Shown here: piece after piece, positions 1 to 8,470 of the stretch
Layout of the letters: every line of letters starts with the position of its first letter
How positions within the stretch are numbered: the first letter of the stretch is position 1
Source: Lacinutrix mariniflava
Lineage (GTDB): Bacteria; Bacteroidota; Bacteroidia; Flavobacteriales; Flavobacteriaceae
Direction: 5' to 3'
Length of the DNA stretch: 64,000 nt
Assembly: GCF_001418015.1 (NCBI RefSeq)
Contig: NZ_LIQG01000027.1
Location: forward strand, 62,001-126,000
Notes under the pieces: generated by a model
The model's input: the letters and a program-made list of their open reading frames with translations, nothing else
Databases searched by the model: none
What the model was told of the DNA's origin: nothing
Translations under genes and position numbers: made by a program

Positions 1-1
1 T

Positions 2-220
2 TCGGGATTTGAAAGCACAGTAAGGCTAGCAAAAAGTTCTCCAGCCATGTGGACACCTATTTTTAAGCAAAATAAACATAATGTTATTGAAAGCTTAGAA
101 GGGTACATTGCTAATCTAACACAGTTTAAAAATAGAATGCAAAACGACGATTTTGAAGGTGTTTTTAATGAAATGAAAGACACAAATTATATTAAACAAA
201 TATTAAACGGAATAAAATAA
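2..220 (+). CDS. tyrA: Prephenate dehydrogenase, C-terminal fragment (partial)
   Basis: An open frame enters from the left edge and runs 72 codons to a TAA at 218-220. The visible tail is helical and includes the segments SGFESTVRLAKSSPAMW and FEGVFNEMKDTNYIKQILNG. The motif 'F.S.tRiA.s.p.MW.pI' is typical of the dimerisation domain of prephenate dehydrogenases, which make 4-hydroxyphenylpyruvate from prephenate in tyrosine synthesis. The next gene, 76 bp downstream on the same strand, is the fused DAHP synthase/chorismate mutase, and the two usually sit together in a flavobacterial aromatic amino acid operon. Only the last quarter of the protein is visible and its catalytic NAD domain is outside the window, so the call rests on the tail and the neighbour. 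Confidence 0.72.
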   Translation, partial: SGFESTVRLAKSSPAMWTPIFKQNKHNVIESLEGYIANLTQFKNRMQNDDFEGVFNEMKDTNYIKQILNGIK

Positions 221-296
221 CATCAATTTCTTGTAAGGATATTGTATTGAATTCGTTTCAATATTTAACTTTATAAGTACAATAAAAAGTAGGATT

Positions 297-1379
297 ATGG
301 AAAACAAAAAAGAAATGAGAAACTGGTTGACTGACATGGCGTTAGATCATCCATTAGTGATCGCTGGACCATGTAGTGCAGAGACGGAAGAACAAGTTTT
401 AAAAATCGCTCACGAGCTTAAAGATACAGATGTTAGTTATTTTAGAGCAGGTATTTGGAAACCACGTACACGTCCAGGAATGTTTGAAGGTGTTGGTGCT
501 TTAGGTTTAAATTGGCTTAAAAAAGTAAAGGAAGAAACAGGAATGAAAACCTGTACAGAAGTTGCAAATGCAGCACACGTAAAGTTAGCAATCGAGAATG
601 ATGTAGATTTACTTTGGATTGGAGCACGTTCTACGGTAAGTCCATTTATCATGCAAGAATTAGCAGATGCTTTAGCTGGAACAGACAAAATTGTTTTAGT
701 TAAGAATCCAGTAAATCCAGATTTAGCTTTATGGTTAGGTGGAATTGAAAGATTATATACTGCAGGTATTAAAAATTTAGGTGCAATACACAGAGGTTTC
801 TCTACTTACGAGAAAACGAAGTATAGAAACATTCCAGAATGGCAAATAGCTATCGAGTTTCAAAACAGATTTCCAGATTTACCATTAATTAACGACCCTT
901 CGCATATTACAGGAAAACGAGATATGGTTTTCGATGTGTCTCAAACGGCTTTAGATCTTAATTTCGATGGATTAATGATAGAAACGCATTTCGATCCCGA
1001 TAACGCATGGAGTGATGCTGCACAGCAAGTAACGCCTACAGCATTGATTCAAATGATGACGGATTTAAAAATTAGAAAGCAAACAGATCCAGAAGCAGAG
1101 TACAACAAAGAGTTAACTAATTTAAGAGCTCAAATAGATGTTGTAGATAATCAGCTTATAGATTTAATGGGCAAGCGTATGCAAGTAGCAGATGGTATTG
1201 GTCAATTAAAGAAACAAAAAAATGTTGCTGTTTTACAAAGTAAACGTTGGAACGAGATTTTGGGTAAAATGGTACTTCAAGGAGACGAGAAAGGTTTAAG
1301 TGAAGAATTTATTTTAAAACTGTTTAAAGCAGTTCACCAAGAGTCTATAAATCATCAAGAAAAAGTGATTAAAGGATAA
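297..1379 (+). CDS. Bifunctional 3-deoxy-7-phosphoheptulonate synthase / chorismate mutase type II
   Basis: A 360-residue cytoplasmic enzyme of the shikimate pathway. The N-terminal part (about 15-262) is a class I-beta DAHP synthase: AGPCSAE at 23-29 and FRAGIWKPRTRPG supply substrate and metal ligands, and it condenses phosphoenolpyruvate with erythrose-4-phosphate. The C-terminal part (about 270-355) is an AroQ-type all-helical chorismate mutase, beginning LRAQIDVVDNQLIDLMGKR, which converts chorismate to prephenate. Fusing entry and branch-point enzymes is common in Bacteroidota and is thought to couple flux and feedback control. The gene lies downstream of the probable tyrA fragment and is followed by a strong terminator, so it is the last gene of that operon. 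The ATG at 297 gives the expected N-terminus. Confidence 0.95.
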   Translation: MENKKEMRNWLTDMALDHPLVIAGPCSAETEEQVLKIAHELKDTDVSYFRAGIWKPRTRPGMFEGVGALGLNWLKKVKEETGMKTCTEVANAAHVKLAIENDVDLLWIGARSTVSPFIMQELADALAGTDKIVLVKNPVNPDLALWLGGIERLYTAGIKNLGAIHRGFSTYEKTKYRNIPEWQIAIEFQNRFPDLPLINDPSHITGKRDMVFDVSQTALDLNFDGLMIETHFDPDNAWSDAAQQVTPTALIQMMTDLKIRKQTDPEAEYNKELTNLRAQIDVVDNQLIDLMGKRMQVADGIGQLKKQKNVAVLQSKRWNEILGKMVLQGDEKGLSEEFILKLFKAVHQESINHQEKVIKG

Positions 1380-1427
1380 TTAAATTTTATTATAATAGTT
1401 GTTTATATTTTAAACAACACAACTGTT

Positions 1428-1463
1428 AAAAAGAGTTTCAATATTTTGAAACTCTTTTTTTTT
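1428..1463 (+). terminator. Rho-independent terminator after the DAHP synthase/chorismate mutase gene
   Basis: A perfect stem AAAGAGTTTCA / TGAAACTCTTT with a 6-nt A/T loop is followed by an unbroken run of T on the + strand. It closes the aromatic amino acid operon. Confidence 0.88.
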
Positions 1464-1503
1464 GCTTTTTACTCACCCAAAAGTAGTGTTCACTCATTTT
1501 AAG

Positions 1504-1534
1504 TTTTATAGAAATTGAATTAAATATAGATTTG
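1504..1534 (+). promoter_or_regulatory. Candidate Bacteroidota promoter for the small T9SS cargo gene
   Basis: A TAGATTTG element (matching TAnnTTTG) lies at 1527-1534, with TTT at 1504-1506 in the -33 position, 20 nt upstream. The start codon is at 1559, giving a leader of roughly 20 nt. The -33 element is weak. Confidence 0.5.
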
Positions 1535-1558
1535 GTTAAACTTTAAAAACGAAAGCTT

Positions 1559-2065
1559 ATGAAACACATTTTACTATTATTTTTAGCAATGAGTTGTCCG
1601 ATTATGAATTACAGTCAAACTGAAATTAAAACTTCTGAAGAACCGATTAAGGTATATGCATTAGATGAGGTTGAGTTAGTTGCTTATGGGATAAAAGCTA
1701 AAAAAGACGCTATTGGCTGTGGATATAGAGAGGTTGTATCAACAACTCATACAAATTGTACCACATACTGCTCGATAAGGAATGTGTTAATAGAAGCTGC
1801 TTTAGATAAAAAAGAACTTGATGCTATACAGCTATATCCAAATCCTTCGGCAAAAGGCATTTTTAAAATACATTTAGATGCAAAGTATAAGTCAATTGCA
1901 ATAACTGTAAGTTCAATAACAGGTCAGGTTGTTTTGAGTAATTCATATCAAAATAGCCGAAGTGAAATAACGATTAATCTATCTCAATATCCACCAGGTG
2001 TTTATATTGTAAATATTATTGCAGATGGAAAACGATTAGCTACTAAAAAAGCAGTTAGAGGTTAG
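1559..2065 (+). CDS. Small secreted protein with T9SS type A sorting domain
   Basis: 168 residues. Residues 1-20 form a Sec signal peptide ending MNYSQ. Residues about 85-168 match the T9SS type A C-terminal sorting domain: it starts at LYPNPS, has the central 'SITGQVV' strand and 'YPPGVYIVNI', and ends in a basic KKAVRG. This domain directs secretion across the outer membrane and anchoring. Only about 65 residues of mature cargo remain. That cargo has four cysteines in GCGYREVV and TNCTTYCSIR and a stretch at 35-54 that resembles the plug start of SusC proteins. No enzyme family is recognised. It has its own candidate promoter and lies behind a terminator, so it is probably monocistronic. 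Confidence 0.85.
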   Translation: MKHILLLFLAMSCPIMNYSQTEIKTSEEPIKVYALDEVELVAYGIKAKKDAIGCGYREVVSTTHTNCTTYCSIRNVLIEAALDKKELDAIQLYPNPSAKGIFKIHLDAKYKSIAITVSSITGQVVLSNSYQNSRSEITINLSQYPPGVYIVNIIADGKRLATKKAVRG

Positions 2066-2110
2066 GTTTTTTTAATATAAAAAGCGTTATTTTGTACTTC
2101 AATTTAATGA

Positions 2111-3061
2111 ATGACAGGACTAGTATATAAATCGACAGGAAGTTGGTACACAGTTAAAACTGAATCAGGTATCACTTACGAATGCAGGATAAAAGGTAAA
2201 TTTCGTTTACAAGGTATTAAAAGTACAAATCCAATTGCTGTTGGCGATTATGTGGATTTCGATTTAGATACTAAAAGTGATGTAGAAACCGGTGTAATAA
2301 ATAAAATTCACGATCGCGAGAATTATGTGGTTAGAAAATCGGTTAATTTATCTAAGCAAACACATATTATTGCTTCAAATATAGATCAGATTTTTCTTTT
2401 AATTACAATAGATAATCCACCAACATTTACCAGTTTTATAGATAGGTTTTTGGTTACGGCAGAAGCTTATTCTATTAAAACAATATTAGTTTTTAATAAA
2501 ATCGACACTTATACAGAGGATACTATTTTAGAGGTGAGTTACTTAGAACATGTTTATAGTAATATTGGTTATGAAAGTGTTCGTGTTTCGGCTAAAACAG
2601 GAGAAAATATAGATAAGATTAAAACCTTAATGGAAGGCAAAGTTAGTGTCTTTACAGGTCATTCTGGAGTTGGTAAATCGACTTTAGTAAATACTATAGA
2701 ACCTAGTTTAGACTTAAAAACAAAAACTATTTCTACTCAACATTCTCAAGGACAGCATACTACAACATTTGCAGAAATGTTCGATTTAAGTTTCGATGCT
2801 AAAATTATAGACACACCTGGAATTAAAGGTTTTGGAGTTGTAGATATGGAAAAAGAGGAAATAAGCGATTATTTTCCTGAATTTTTTAAGTTGAGTCAAG
2901 ATTGTAAATTTAATAATTGTTTACATATTGAAGAGCCTAAATGTGCTGTTAAAGACGCATTAGGAAAAGATGAAATTGCAGCTTCGCGTTACAAAAGTTA
3001 CGTTCAAATAATAGAAGGCGACGACCAGCATTATAGAACAGATATTTGGGATAAAGAATAA
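2111..3061 (+). CDS. rsgA: Ribosome small subunit-dependent GTPase A
   Basis: A 316-residue circularly permuted GTPase that helps mature the 30S ribosomal subunit. The motif order is the permuted one: NKID (G4) at 129-132, then GHSGVGKST (G1) at 183-191, then DTPG (G3) at 234-237. An N-terminal OB-fold (about 1-75) precedes the GTPase domain. A C-terminal zinc finger uses C-x5-C-x7-C spacing in CKFNNC and EEPKC with a nearby His. Length and domain order are standard. An out-of-frame ATG at 2107 precedes the chosen ATG at 2111. The dtd gene follows after 36 bp, and the gap contains a small G/C-rich hairpin. Confidence 0.96.
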   Translation: MTGLVYKSTGSWYTVKTESGITYECRIKGKFRLQGIKSTNPIAVGDYVDFDLDTKSDVETGVINKIHDRENYVVRKSVNLSKQTHIIASNIDQIFLLITIDNPPTFTSFIDRFLVTAEAYSIKTILVFNKIDTYTEDTILEVSYLEHVYSNIGYESVRVSAKTGENIDKIKTLMEGKVSVFTGHSGVGKSTLVNTIEPSLDLKTKTISTQHSQGQHTTTFAEMFDLSFDAKIIDTPGIKGFGVVDMEKEEISDYFPEFFKLSQDCKFNNCLHIEEPKCAVKDALGKDEIAASRYKSYVQIIEGDDQHYRTDIWDKE

Positions 3062-3067
3062 TAATTT

Positions 3068-3084
3068 CCTTTCCTTTGGAAAGG
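3068..3084. repeat. Small perfect hairpin just upstream of dtd
   Basis: CCTTTCC-TTT-GGAAAGG, followed by GGTTAGGGATAGG, fills the gap between rsgA and dtd. The stem ends 13 nt before the dtd start codon. It has no T-run and so is not a terminator. It belongs to a set of similar start-proximal hairpins in this window. Confidence 0.7.
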
Positions 3085-3097
3085 GTTAGGGATAGGA

Positions 3098-3550
3098 ATG
3101 AAAATAGTAATCCAGAGAGTTAGTAGAGCAAGCGTAACTATAGAAGGTAATAAAGTAGCTTCAATAGGTAATGGATTATTAATTTTATTAGGTATTGTTA
3201 CCGAAGATACTCAGGAAGACATTATATGGTTAACAAACAAAGTTGCTAATCTTCGCATATTTGAAGACGAAGAAGGTGTCATGAATAAATCTCTTTTAGA
3301 TACCAATGGAAATGTTATTGTTGTAAGTCAGTTTACATTACAAGCCAGTACAAAAAAAGGAAATAGGCCAAGTTATATTAAAGCAGCACGACCACAAGTT
3401 GCTATACCATTATACGAAGCATTTAATACTACATTAGAAACAGTTTTAAGTAAGCCAATTCAAACAGGAACGTTTGGAGCAGACATGAAAGTAGAACTTT
3501 TAAACGATGGACCAGTTACTATAATTATAGACTCTAAAAATAAAGAGTAA
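3098..3550 (+). CDS. dtd: D-aminoacyl-tRNA deacylase
   Basis: 150 residues, the usual length. DTD hydrolyses D-aminoacyl (and glycyl-tRNA(Ala)) esters as a cytoplasmic proofreading step. Hallmarks are the N-terminus MKIVIQRVSRASV, the catalytic SQFTLQA segment, the NRPSY motif and the C-terminal NDGPVTI loop, which carries the Gly-Pro dipeptide reading substrate chirality. It sits directly downstream of rsgA on the same strand, so both translation-quality genes may be co-transcribed. Confidence 0.96.
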   Translation: MKIVIQRVSRASVTIEGNKVASIGNGLLILLGIVTEDTQEDIIWLTNKVANLRIFEDEEGVMNKSLLDTNGNVIVVSQFTLQASTKKGNRPSYIKAARPQVAIPLYEAFNTTLETVLSKPIQTGTFGADMKVELLNDGPVTIIIDSKNKE

Positions 3551-3613
3551 ATAATTGAGAAGTATTTTTATAGAGGCATAAATATTACTATATTTCTACT
3601 CTAAACCAATTTA

Positions 3614-5509
3614 ATGCAACCTAAAATATCGCTAGGCATAATTTTTATGCTTTTTACTCTTCTATGTACATCTCAATCTGATAAAACTATTGCCATAACA
3701 TTAAGTCCTGATTTAAAAGAAAATGCTAATGCTGTAATAAGGCACAAAGCATTAGAAATTGAAATTAAAGCTTACAATAAGATGGTTGTTAAAGAGCATC
3801 GTATTGTAACTGTTTTTAACGAATATGGCATGAGAAATATTGGTGCTTACTTAAGTTATGATAATACTGTAAATATAAAGCATATAAGTGCTATTGTTTA
3901 CAATGCATTGGGTCAGGAAATAAAAAGTATAAAAGAAAAAAAATTTAAAGATGTTAGTGCTGTTTCTGGAGGTACTTTGTTTTCAGATGATAGGCAAAAG
4001 TATCTAAGTTATACACCCACTAATTATCCATTTACTGTAGAGTATACGAGTGAATATGTTACTTCTACAACTGCATTTATTCCTCGATGGTTTCCTGTTG
4101 AGGGCTATTTTGTAAGTACCGAGTATTCTAGTTTTAAAATTGTTAATAATTCTGCTATTGTATTAAATAAGAAAGCATCTTATTTAGACGGGTATAATAT
4201 TAATGAATTATCAGATTTTTATTATGAAGCAAAAAATATTAAAGCTATTAAAAAAGAAGCTTATGCTCCCAGTTTTTCATCTTTTGCGCCACATTTAAAG
4301 TTCGCTTTACAAGAGTTCGATATGAAAGGTGTTAAGGGACAAAATTCTAGTTGGACAGCTTTTGGCAAATGGGTAGATACAGACTTAAATAAAGATACAG
4401 AAGAACTACCAGAAGATGTCATAAGCGAGGTTCAGAATTTAACAAAAACGGAGAGTTCTAATTTAGAAAAGGCTAAAATTGTTTATAAATACATGCAGGA
4501 CAAAACACGATACATAAGTGTTCAGGTAGGTATTGGAGGATGGAAACCAATGTTAGCTAGTGATGTCGATAGGCTAAGTTATGGAGACTGCAAAGCGCTA
4601 TCCAATTATACAAAGGCGTTACTTAAAGCAGTTGGTGTAGAATCTTACTATACATTAATTTATGGAAATAGAGATATTGAAAGCTTCGATATAGATTTTT
4701 CTTCTCAACAAGGTAATCACGCTATATTAACAGTGCCTCATCAAGACGATTATGTGTTTTTAGAATGTACAAGTCAAACGACTCCATTTGGCTACATCGC
4801 TAATTTTACAGATGATAGAGACGCTTTAATAATTACTCCAGATGGAGGGAAAATTGTCCACACCAAAGTTTACAAAACAGAAGAGAATAGTCAAAAAACA
4901 AAAGCAATAATAACAGTAGATCAACTAGGAGGATTAAATGCTACAATTAAAGTGAATTCTAAGGGTACTCAATATAATAGGTATTCACAATTAGAATCTA
5001 AAGACCAAAAAGGTAAACAACTGTATTATAAAAACAGATTCGATAATATTAATAATCTTAAAGTTAGATCTATTAGCATTATAAACGATAAAGAGAATGT
5101 TATCCTCACTGAAAACCTAGAGCTAGAAGCTAGTAAATATGCATCAAAAGCAGGAAATATGTTGCTATTAACTCCAAACGCTTTTAATAAAAATACTTAT
5201 ATACCACCAAGATATGAAAATAGAACATTGCCTTTTGAGGTAGATAGAGGTTTTGTAGATGAAGATGAATACGTGTTTACTTTAAATCAAGCACTTTCTA
5301 TAGACGTAATGTTCGAGCCTGTAACTATAAGTAATAAGTTTGGCGAGTATGCTACTACAATTGAAAAAATAGGTGATAAAAAATTTAAGTATAAACGGAA
5401 GCTAATAATAAATAAAGGAAAGTACTCCAAAGACGATTACAAAACTTTTAGAACATTTTATAGTAATATAACAAAACATGACAAGTCCAAAATAACATTA
5501 AAAAAATAA
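3614..5509 (+). CDS. Secreted DUF3857 / transglutaminase-like protein, catalytic triad kept
   Basis: 631 residues with a signal peptide (about 1-20, ending CTSQS). The N-terminal half is the DUF3857 beta domain, the middle (about 280-390) a transglutaminase/protease-like core, and the end a DUF3858-like beta domain. The core keeps a Cys nucleophile at C326 in SYGDCKALSNY and a His at H369 in GNHAIL. The third position is E384 in LECTS. It is probably periplasmic or surface located. No substrate is known for these families in Bacteroidota; peptide amide hydrolysis or crosslinking is only suggested by the fold. A paralogue lacking the triad follows after 5 bp, so the two are surely co-expressed. 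Confidence 0.85.
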   Translation: MQPKISLGIIFMLFTLLCTSQSDKTIAITLSPDLKENANAVIRHKALEIEIKAYNKMVVKEHRIVTVFNEYGMRNIGAYLSYDNTVNIKHISAIVYNALGQEIKSIKEKKFKDVSAVSGGTLFSDDRQKYLSYTPTNYPFTVEYTSEYVTSTTAFIPRWFPVEGYFVSTEYSSFKIVNNSAIVLNKKASYLDGYNINELSDFYYEAKNIKAIKKEAYAPSFSSFAPHLKFALQEFDMKGVKGQNSSWTAFGKWVDTDLNKDTEELPEDVISEVQNLTKTESSNLEKAKIVYKYMQDKTRYISVQVGIGGWKPMLASDVDRLSYGDCKALSNYTKALLKAVGVESYYTLIYGNRDIESFDIDFSSQQGNHAILTVPHQDDYVFLECTSQTTPFGYIANFTDDRDALIITPDGGKIVHTKVYKTEENSQKTKAIITVDQLGGLNATIKVNSKGTQYNRYSQLESKDQKGKQLYYKNRFDNINNLKVRSISIINDKENVILTENLELEASKYASKAGNMLLLTPNAFNKNTYIPPRYENRTLPFEVDRGFVDEDEYVFTLNQALSIDVMFEPVTISNKFGEYATTIEKIGDKKFKYKRKLIINKGKYSKDDYKTFRTFYSNITKHDKSKITLKK

Positions 5510-5514
5510 AAGAA

Positions 5515-7539
5515 ATGAATTTAAAAAACATCTTTTTAGTAACACTTTTGTTAACTCTAAATAGTGTTGTAGCACAAGATTATAAATTTGGAAAAGTAAG
5601 TAAGGAAGAATTAATCGAGGAGATTAATTCGGTTAATCAGGAAGCACATGCAACCGTTTTGTATAAAAAACATAAAGTGTTTTTTGAATTCAATCAAGAT
5701 GATGGATTTATGTTAGTGAATAGTTATCATGAACGTATAAAAATTTATGACAAAGAAGGTTTTGAATGGGCAACAAAACGTTTTAGTTTGTATAATTATA
5801 ACAATAAGAGTGAAAAGTTAACTAATTTAAAAGCATATACTTTTACACTAGAAAATGATGGTATTAAAAAAACGAAATTAAAAAAAGAAGGTATTTTCGA
5901 TGAGAAAAACAATAAATATTGGTCTACTAAAACGTTAACCATGCCAAATGTTAAAGAGGGTTGTGTTATCGAATTCGAATATGCTATTCGCTCTCCATTT
6001 ATGAAAATTAATGATATTGTTTTACAATACGATATTCCAATTAAAAAGTTAGATGTAGATGTTATTATTCCTGAATATTTTATTTACAATAAAAGTATAA
6101 ACCCTAGAGCAGTTTTTAATCCTGAATTAGAAGATTATTCCACTAAAAGAAGCGAAAGAATAACGTCTAAAACCCGAAGTAAGAATTTAGGTTTTTCTGC
6201 AGTAAAAACGAATATAGAATCTTCAGATCTAAACTTTAATGAAAAAGGTTTTAAAGTGTCTATGAATAATATACCAGCTTTAAAGTCTGAACCATTTGTT
6301 CAAAATGTAAATATTTATAGAGCTAAAATTATTATGGAATATGCCGCTTATAAAGGTTTAGATAATTTATATAAAAATTATTCTACTACTTGGGATGTGG
6401 TCACTAAAACGATATCTAACAGTTCTAGTTTTGGAGGAGAGCTTGAAAAAAATAAATATTTTGAAGAAGATATTGATGCACTTATTTCTGAAACAGATAA
6501 ACCAGAAAATAAGATTGTTAAGATTTATAATTTTGTAAAGACGAAAGTGAAACATAATAATTTTATTGGTTTATATTCTAATGAAGGTGTTAAAAGGGCT
6601 TATAAAGAAGGTGTAGGTAATATTGCTGAAATAAATTTAATATTAACTGCAATGCTTCGCTATTCTGGTTTAAATGCTAATCCAGTGATATTAAGTACTA
6701 GAGATAATGGAACACCATTATATCCTAATACAGAGGGTTTTAATTATGTTATTTCAGCAATTGAAGATGACACTGGAAACCTTATATTATTAGATGCAGC
6801 TAACGAGAATAGTGCTATAAATATATTGCCCGAATCTGCTATTAATTGGCAAGGTAGAATTATTAGAAAGAATGGTAGCTCAGATTGGATAAGTTTAAAC
6901 CCTAAAAAAATATCTAAAGAAATAGTAATGTTAAAGTATAACATTAATAATATGCTAGAAGTCGAAGGTAAGGTTAGTAAACAGATTACTGATTACCTTG
7001 CATTAGACTATAGAGATAAAAATAATGGATTAAGTGAAGCAGAACATCTAGTAAAATTACAAGGAGAGAAAGACGATCTTGAAATTTTAAATTTAAAAGT
7101 AAAAAACGAAAGAGATAATAATAAACCTATTGTTTATAGTTATGATTTTAAATTAAATAATAACGTAGATGAAATTGACGGTAAATTATATATAGCACCA
7201 ACATTATTTTTAAATTATAAAGAAAATCCTTTCAAACAAGATATAAGGGTTTATCCTATAGATTTTATATACCCAATATCTCGTGATTATTTAATAAATA
7301 TAGATATTCCTGAAGGTTACATAGTAGAATCTCTTCCCGAAAATGTAAAGTTTCAGTTTAATGTTACAGGTGGGAGTTTTTCTTATTTAATATATAAAAC
7401 TGAAAATACTTTACAACTAAAATTGAACTATAAATTGAATAAAACATTTATACTACCATCAGAATATAATCAGTTTAAAGAATTCTTTTCTTCTATTTTC
7501 GAAAAGCAGTCAGAAAAAATTATATTGATTAAAACATAA
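5515..7539 (+). CDS. Secreted DUF3857 / transglutaminase-like paralogue lacking the catalytic Cys and His
   Basis: 674 residues with a signal peptide ending NSVVAQ. It has the same domain order as the upstream gene: DUF3857, transglutaminase-like core, C-terminal beta domain. Aligned by hand at the core, the nucleophile site reads GNIAEINL, so the expected Asp-Cys is N369-I370. The catalytic His is replaced by N410 in GFNYVI, while D427 in LLDAAN remains. The core is therefore probably non-catalytic and may bind the partner's substrate or serve as scaffold. It is separated from the previous gene by 5 bp and from the next by 10 bp, indicating one transcript. The alignment was done by eye. Confidence 0.82.
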   Translation: MNLKNIFLVTLLLTLNSVVAQDYKFGKVSKEELIEEINSVNQEAHATVLYKKHKVFFEFNQDDGFMLVNSYHERIKIYDKEGFEWATKRFSLYNYNNKSEKLTNLKAYTFTLENDGIKKTKLKKEGIFDEKNNKYWSTKTLTMPNVKEGCVIEFEYAIRSPFMKINDIVLQYDIPIKKLDVDVIIPEYFIYNKSINPRAVFNPELEDYSTKRSERITSKTRSKNLGFSAVKTNIESSDLNFNEKGFKVSMNNIPALKSEPFVQNVNIYRAKIIMEYAAYKGLDNLYKNYSTTWDVVTKTISNSSSFGGELEKNKYFEEDIDALISETDKPENKIVKIYNFVKTKVKHNNFIGLYSNEGVKRAYKEGVGNIAEINLILTAMLRYSGLNANPVILSTRDNGTPLYPNTEGFNYVISAIEDDTGNLILLDAANENSAINILPESAINWQGRIIRKNGSSDWISLNPKKISKEIVMLKYNINNMLEVEGKVSKQITDYLALDYRDKNNGLSEAEHLVKLQGEKDDLEILNLKVKNERDNNKPIVYSYDFKLNNNVDEIDGKLYIAPTLFLNYKENPFKQDIRVYPIDFIYPISRDYLINIDIPEGYIVESLPENVKFQFNVTGGSFSYLIYKTENTLQLKLNYKLNKTFILPSEYNQFKEFFSSIFEKQSEKIILIKT

Positions 7540-7549
7540 TAAAAAAAGT

Positions 7550-8068
7550 ATGGCATCATTATTTGGACATGGTTTAGTTGGTTTTACACTCACTAAAATA
7601 GCAAGTGCTAAAACAAGTAAAGTATTACTGTTATTAGCTATTGTGTCTGCTATTTTACCAGATTTAGATGTGGTAACTTTTGGTAAAATACCATACACTC
7701 ATCCTTTTGGACATCGTGGTTTTACACATTCTATAGTTTTTGCTCTAATTTGGGCAACTATCTTGGCTTTTGTATTTACAAAAACAAAGCGCAAACTCTT
7801 TTTTGTAGTTATCTTTCTATCAACCATATCACATGGTGTTTTAGATGCTTTAACAACAGGAGGTAAAGGCGTTGGCTTTTTTATACCATTTAATAATGCG
7901 CGTTTTTTCTTTCCGTGGCAAGTGATAAAAGTATCACCTATTGGAATAAGCAAATTCTTTTCGAGTAGAGGAGTACAAGTTATTTTAAGTGAATTAAAAT
8001 ATATAGGAATTCCGTGTTTGATAGTTTTATTATTTTTACATTTTAAAAGGAAGCCTAAAAACGTTTAA
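7550..8068 (+). CDS. YdjM-type membrane-bound metal-dependent hydrolase family protein
   Basis: 172 residues with about four membrane segments. It belongs to the YdjM (DUF457) family, annotated as inner-membrane metal-dependent hydrolases of unknown substrate. The conserved polar residues are visible: GHG at 6-8, LPDLDV after the second segment, then HPFGHRGFTHS and SHGVLDALT. These His and Asp residues are the proposed metal ligands. It follows the DUF3857 pair by 10 bp and is probably the third gene of that operon. Confidence 0.85.
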   Translation: MASLFGHGLVGFTLTKIASAKTSKVLLLLAIVSAILPDLDVVTFGKIPYTHPFGHRGFTHSIVFALIWATILAFVFTKTKRKLFFVVIFLSTISHGVLDALTTGGKGVGFFIPFNNARFFFPWQVIKVSPIGISKFFSSRGVQVILSELKYIGIPCLIVLLFLHFKRKPKNV

Positions 8069-8080
8069 TTAAAAAGATAA

Positions 8081-8092
8081 CCGCTTGAGCGG
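8081..8092. repeat. Small hairpin just upstream of the MazG-like gene
   Basis: CCGCT-TG-AGCGG lies in the 33-bp gap before the start codon at 8102, ending 9 nt upstream of it. It stands out as G/C-rich in an A/T-rich gap and has no T-run. Confidence 0.6.
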
Positions 8093-8101
8093 AAAGTAAA
8101 C

Positions 8102-8428
8102 ATGGATATTAAAAACGCACAACTAGAAGTAGATAACTGGATTAAAAACCATGGCGTTCGTTATTTTAACGAGCTTACAAATATGGCACAACTTACAGAA
8201 GAAGTAGGAGAAGTAGCCAGAATTATAGCAAGACGTTATGGAGAGCAAAGCGAAAAAGAAAGCGATAAAAATAAAGATTTAGGCGAAGAATTAGCCGATG
8301 TTATGTTTGTAGTCTTGTGTTTAGCAAACCAAACAGGAATAGACTTGCAAGATGCTTTCGATAAGAAATTAGATATTAAAACAAAACGCGATCACGATCG
8401 TCATCATAATAACGAAAAGCTTAAATAG
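8102..8428 (+). CDS. MazG-like nucleotide pyrophosphohydrolase
   Basis: A 108-residue all-alpha protein of the MazG/dUTPase-like superfamily. Visible motifs are EEVGEVARI (the E-E-x-x-E metal site) and ELADVMFVV (the E-x-x-D metal site), with basic residues RDHDRHH at the end. Family members hydrolyse (d)NTPs to monophosphate and pyrophosphate; the short single-domain form is often called nucleotide pyrophosphohydrolase, with substrate not predictable here. It sits directly upstream of aroA, a common arrangement in Flavobacteriaceae with no known functional link. Confidence 0.88.
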   Translation: MDIKNAQLEVDNWIKNHGVRYFNELTNMAQLTEEVGEVARIIARRYGEQSEKESDKNKDLGEELADVMFVVLCLANQTGIDLQDAFDKKLDIKTKRDHDRHHNNEKLK

Positions 8429-8443
8429 TTTTTCTTTTTTTTA

Positions 8444-8461
8444 TTTCCGCGAAGACGGAAA
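8444..8461. repeat. Small hairpin just upstream of aroA
   Basis: TTTCCG-CGAAGA-CGGAAA lies between the MazG-like gene and aroA and ends 9 nt before the aroA start codon at 8471. The CGAAG loop resembles other short hairpins in this window (17765-17777 and 19098-19109). Confidence 0.68.
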
Positions 8462-8470
8462 CGGTTTACT

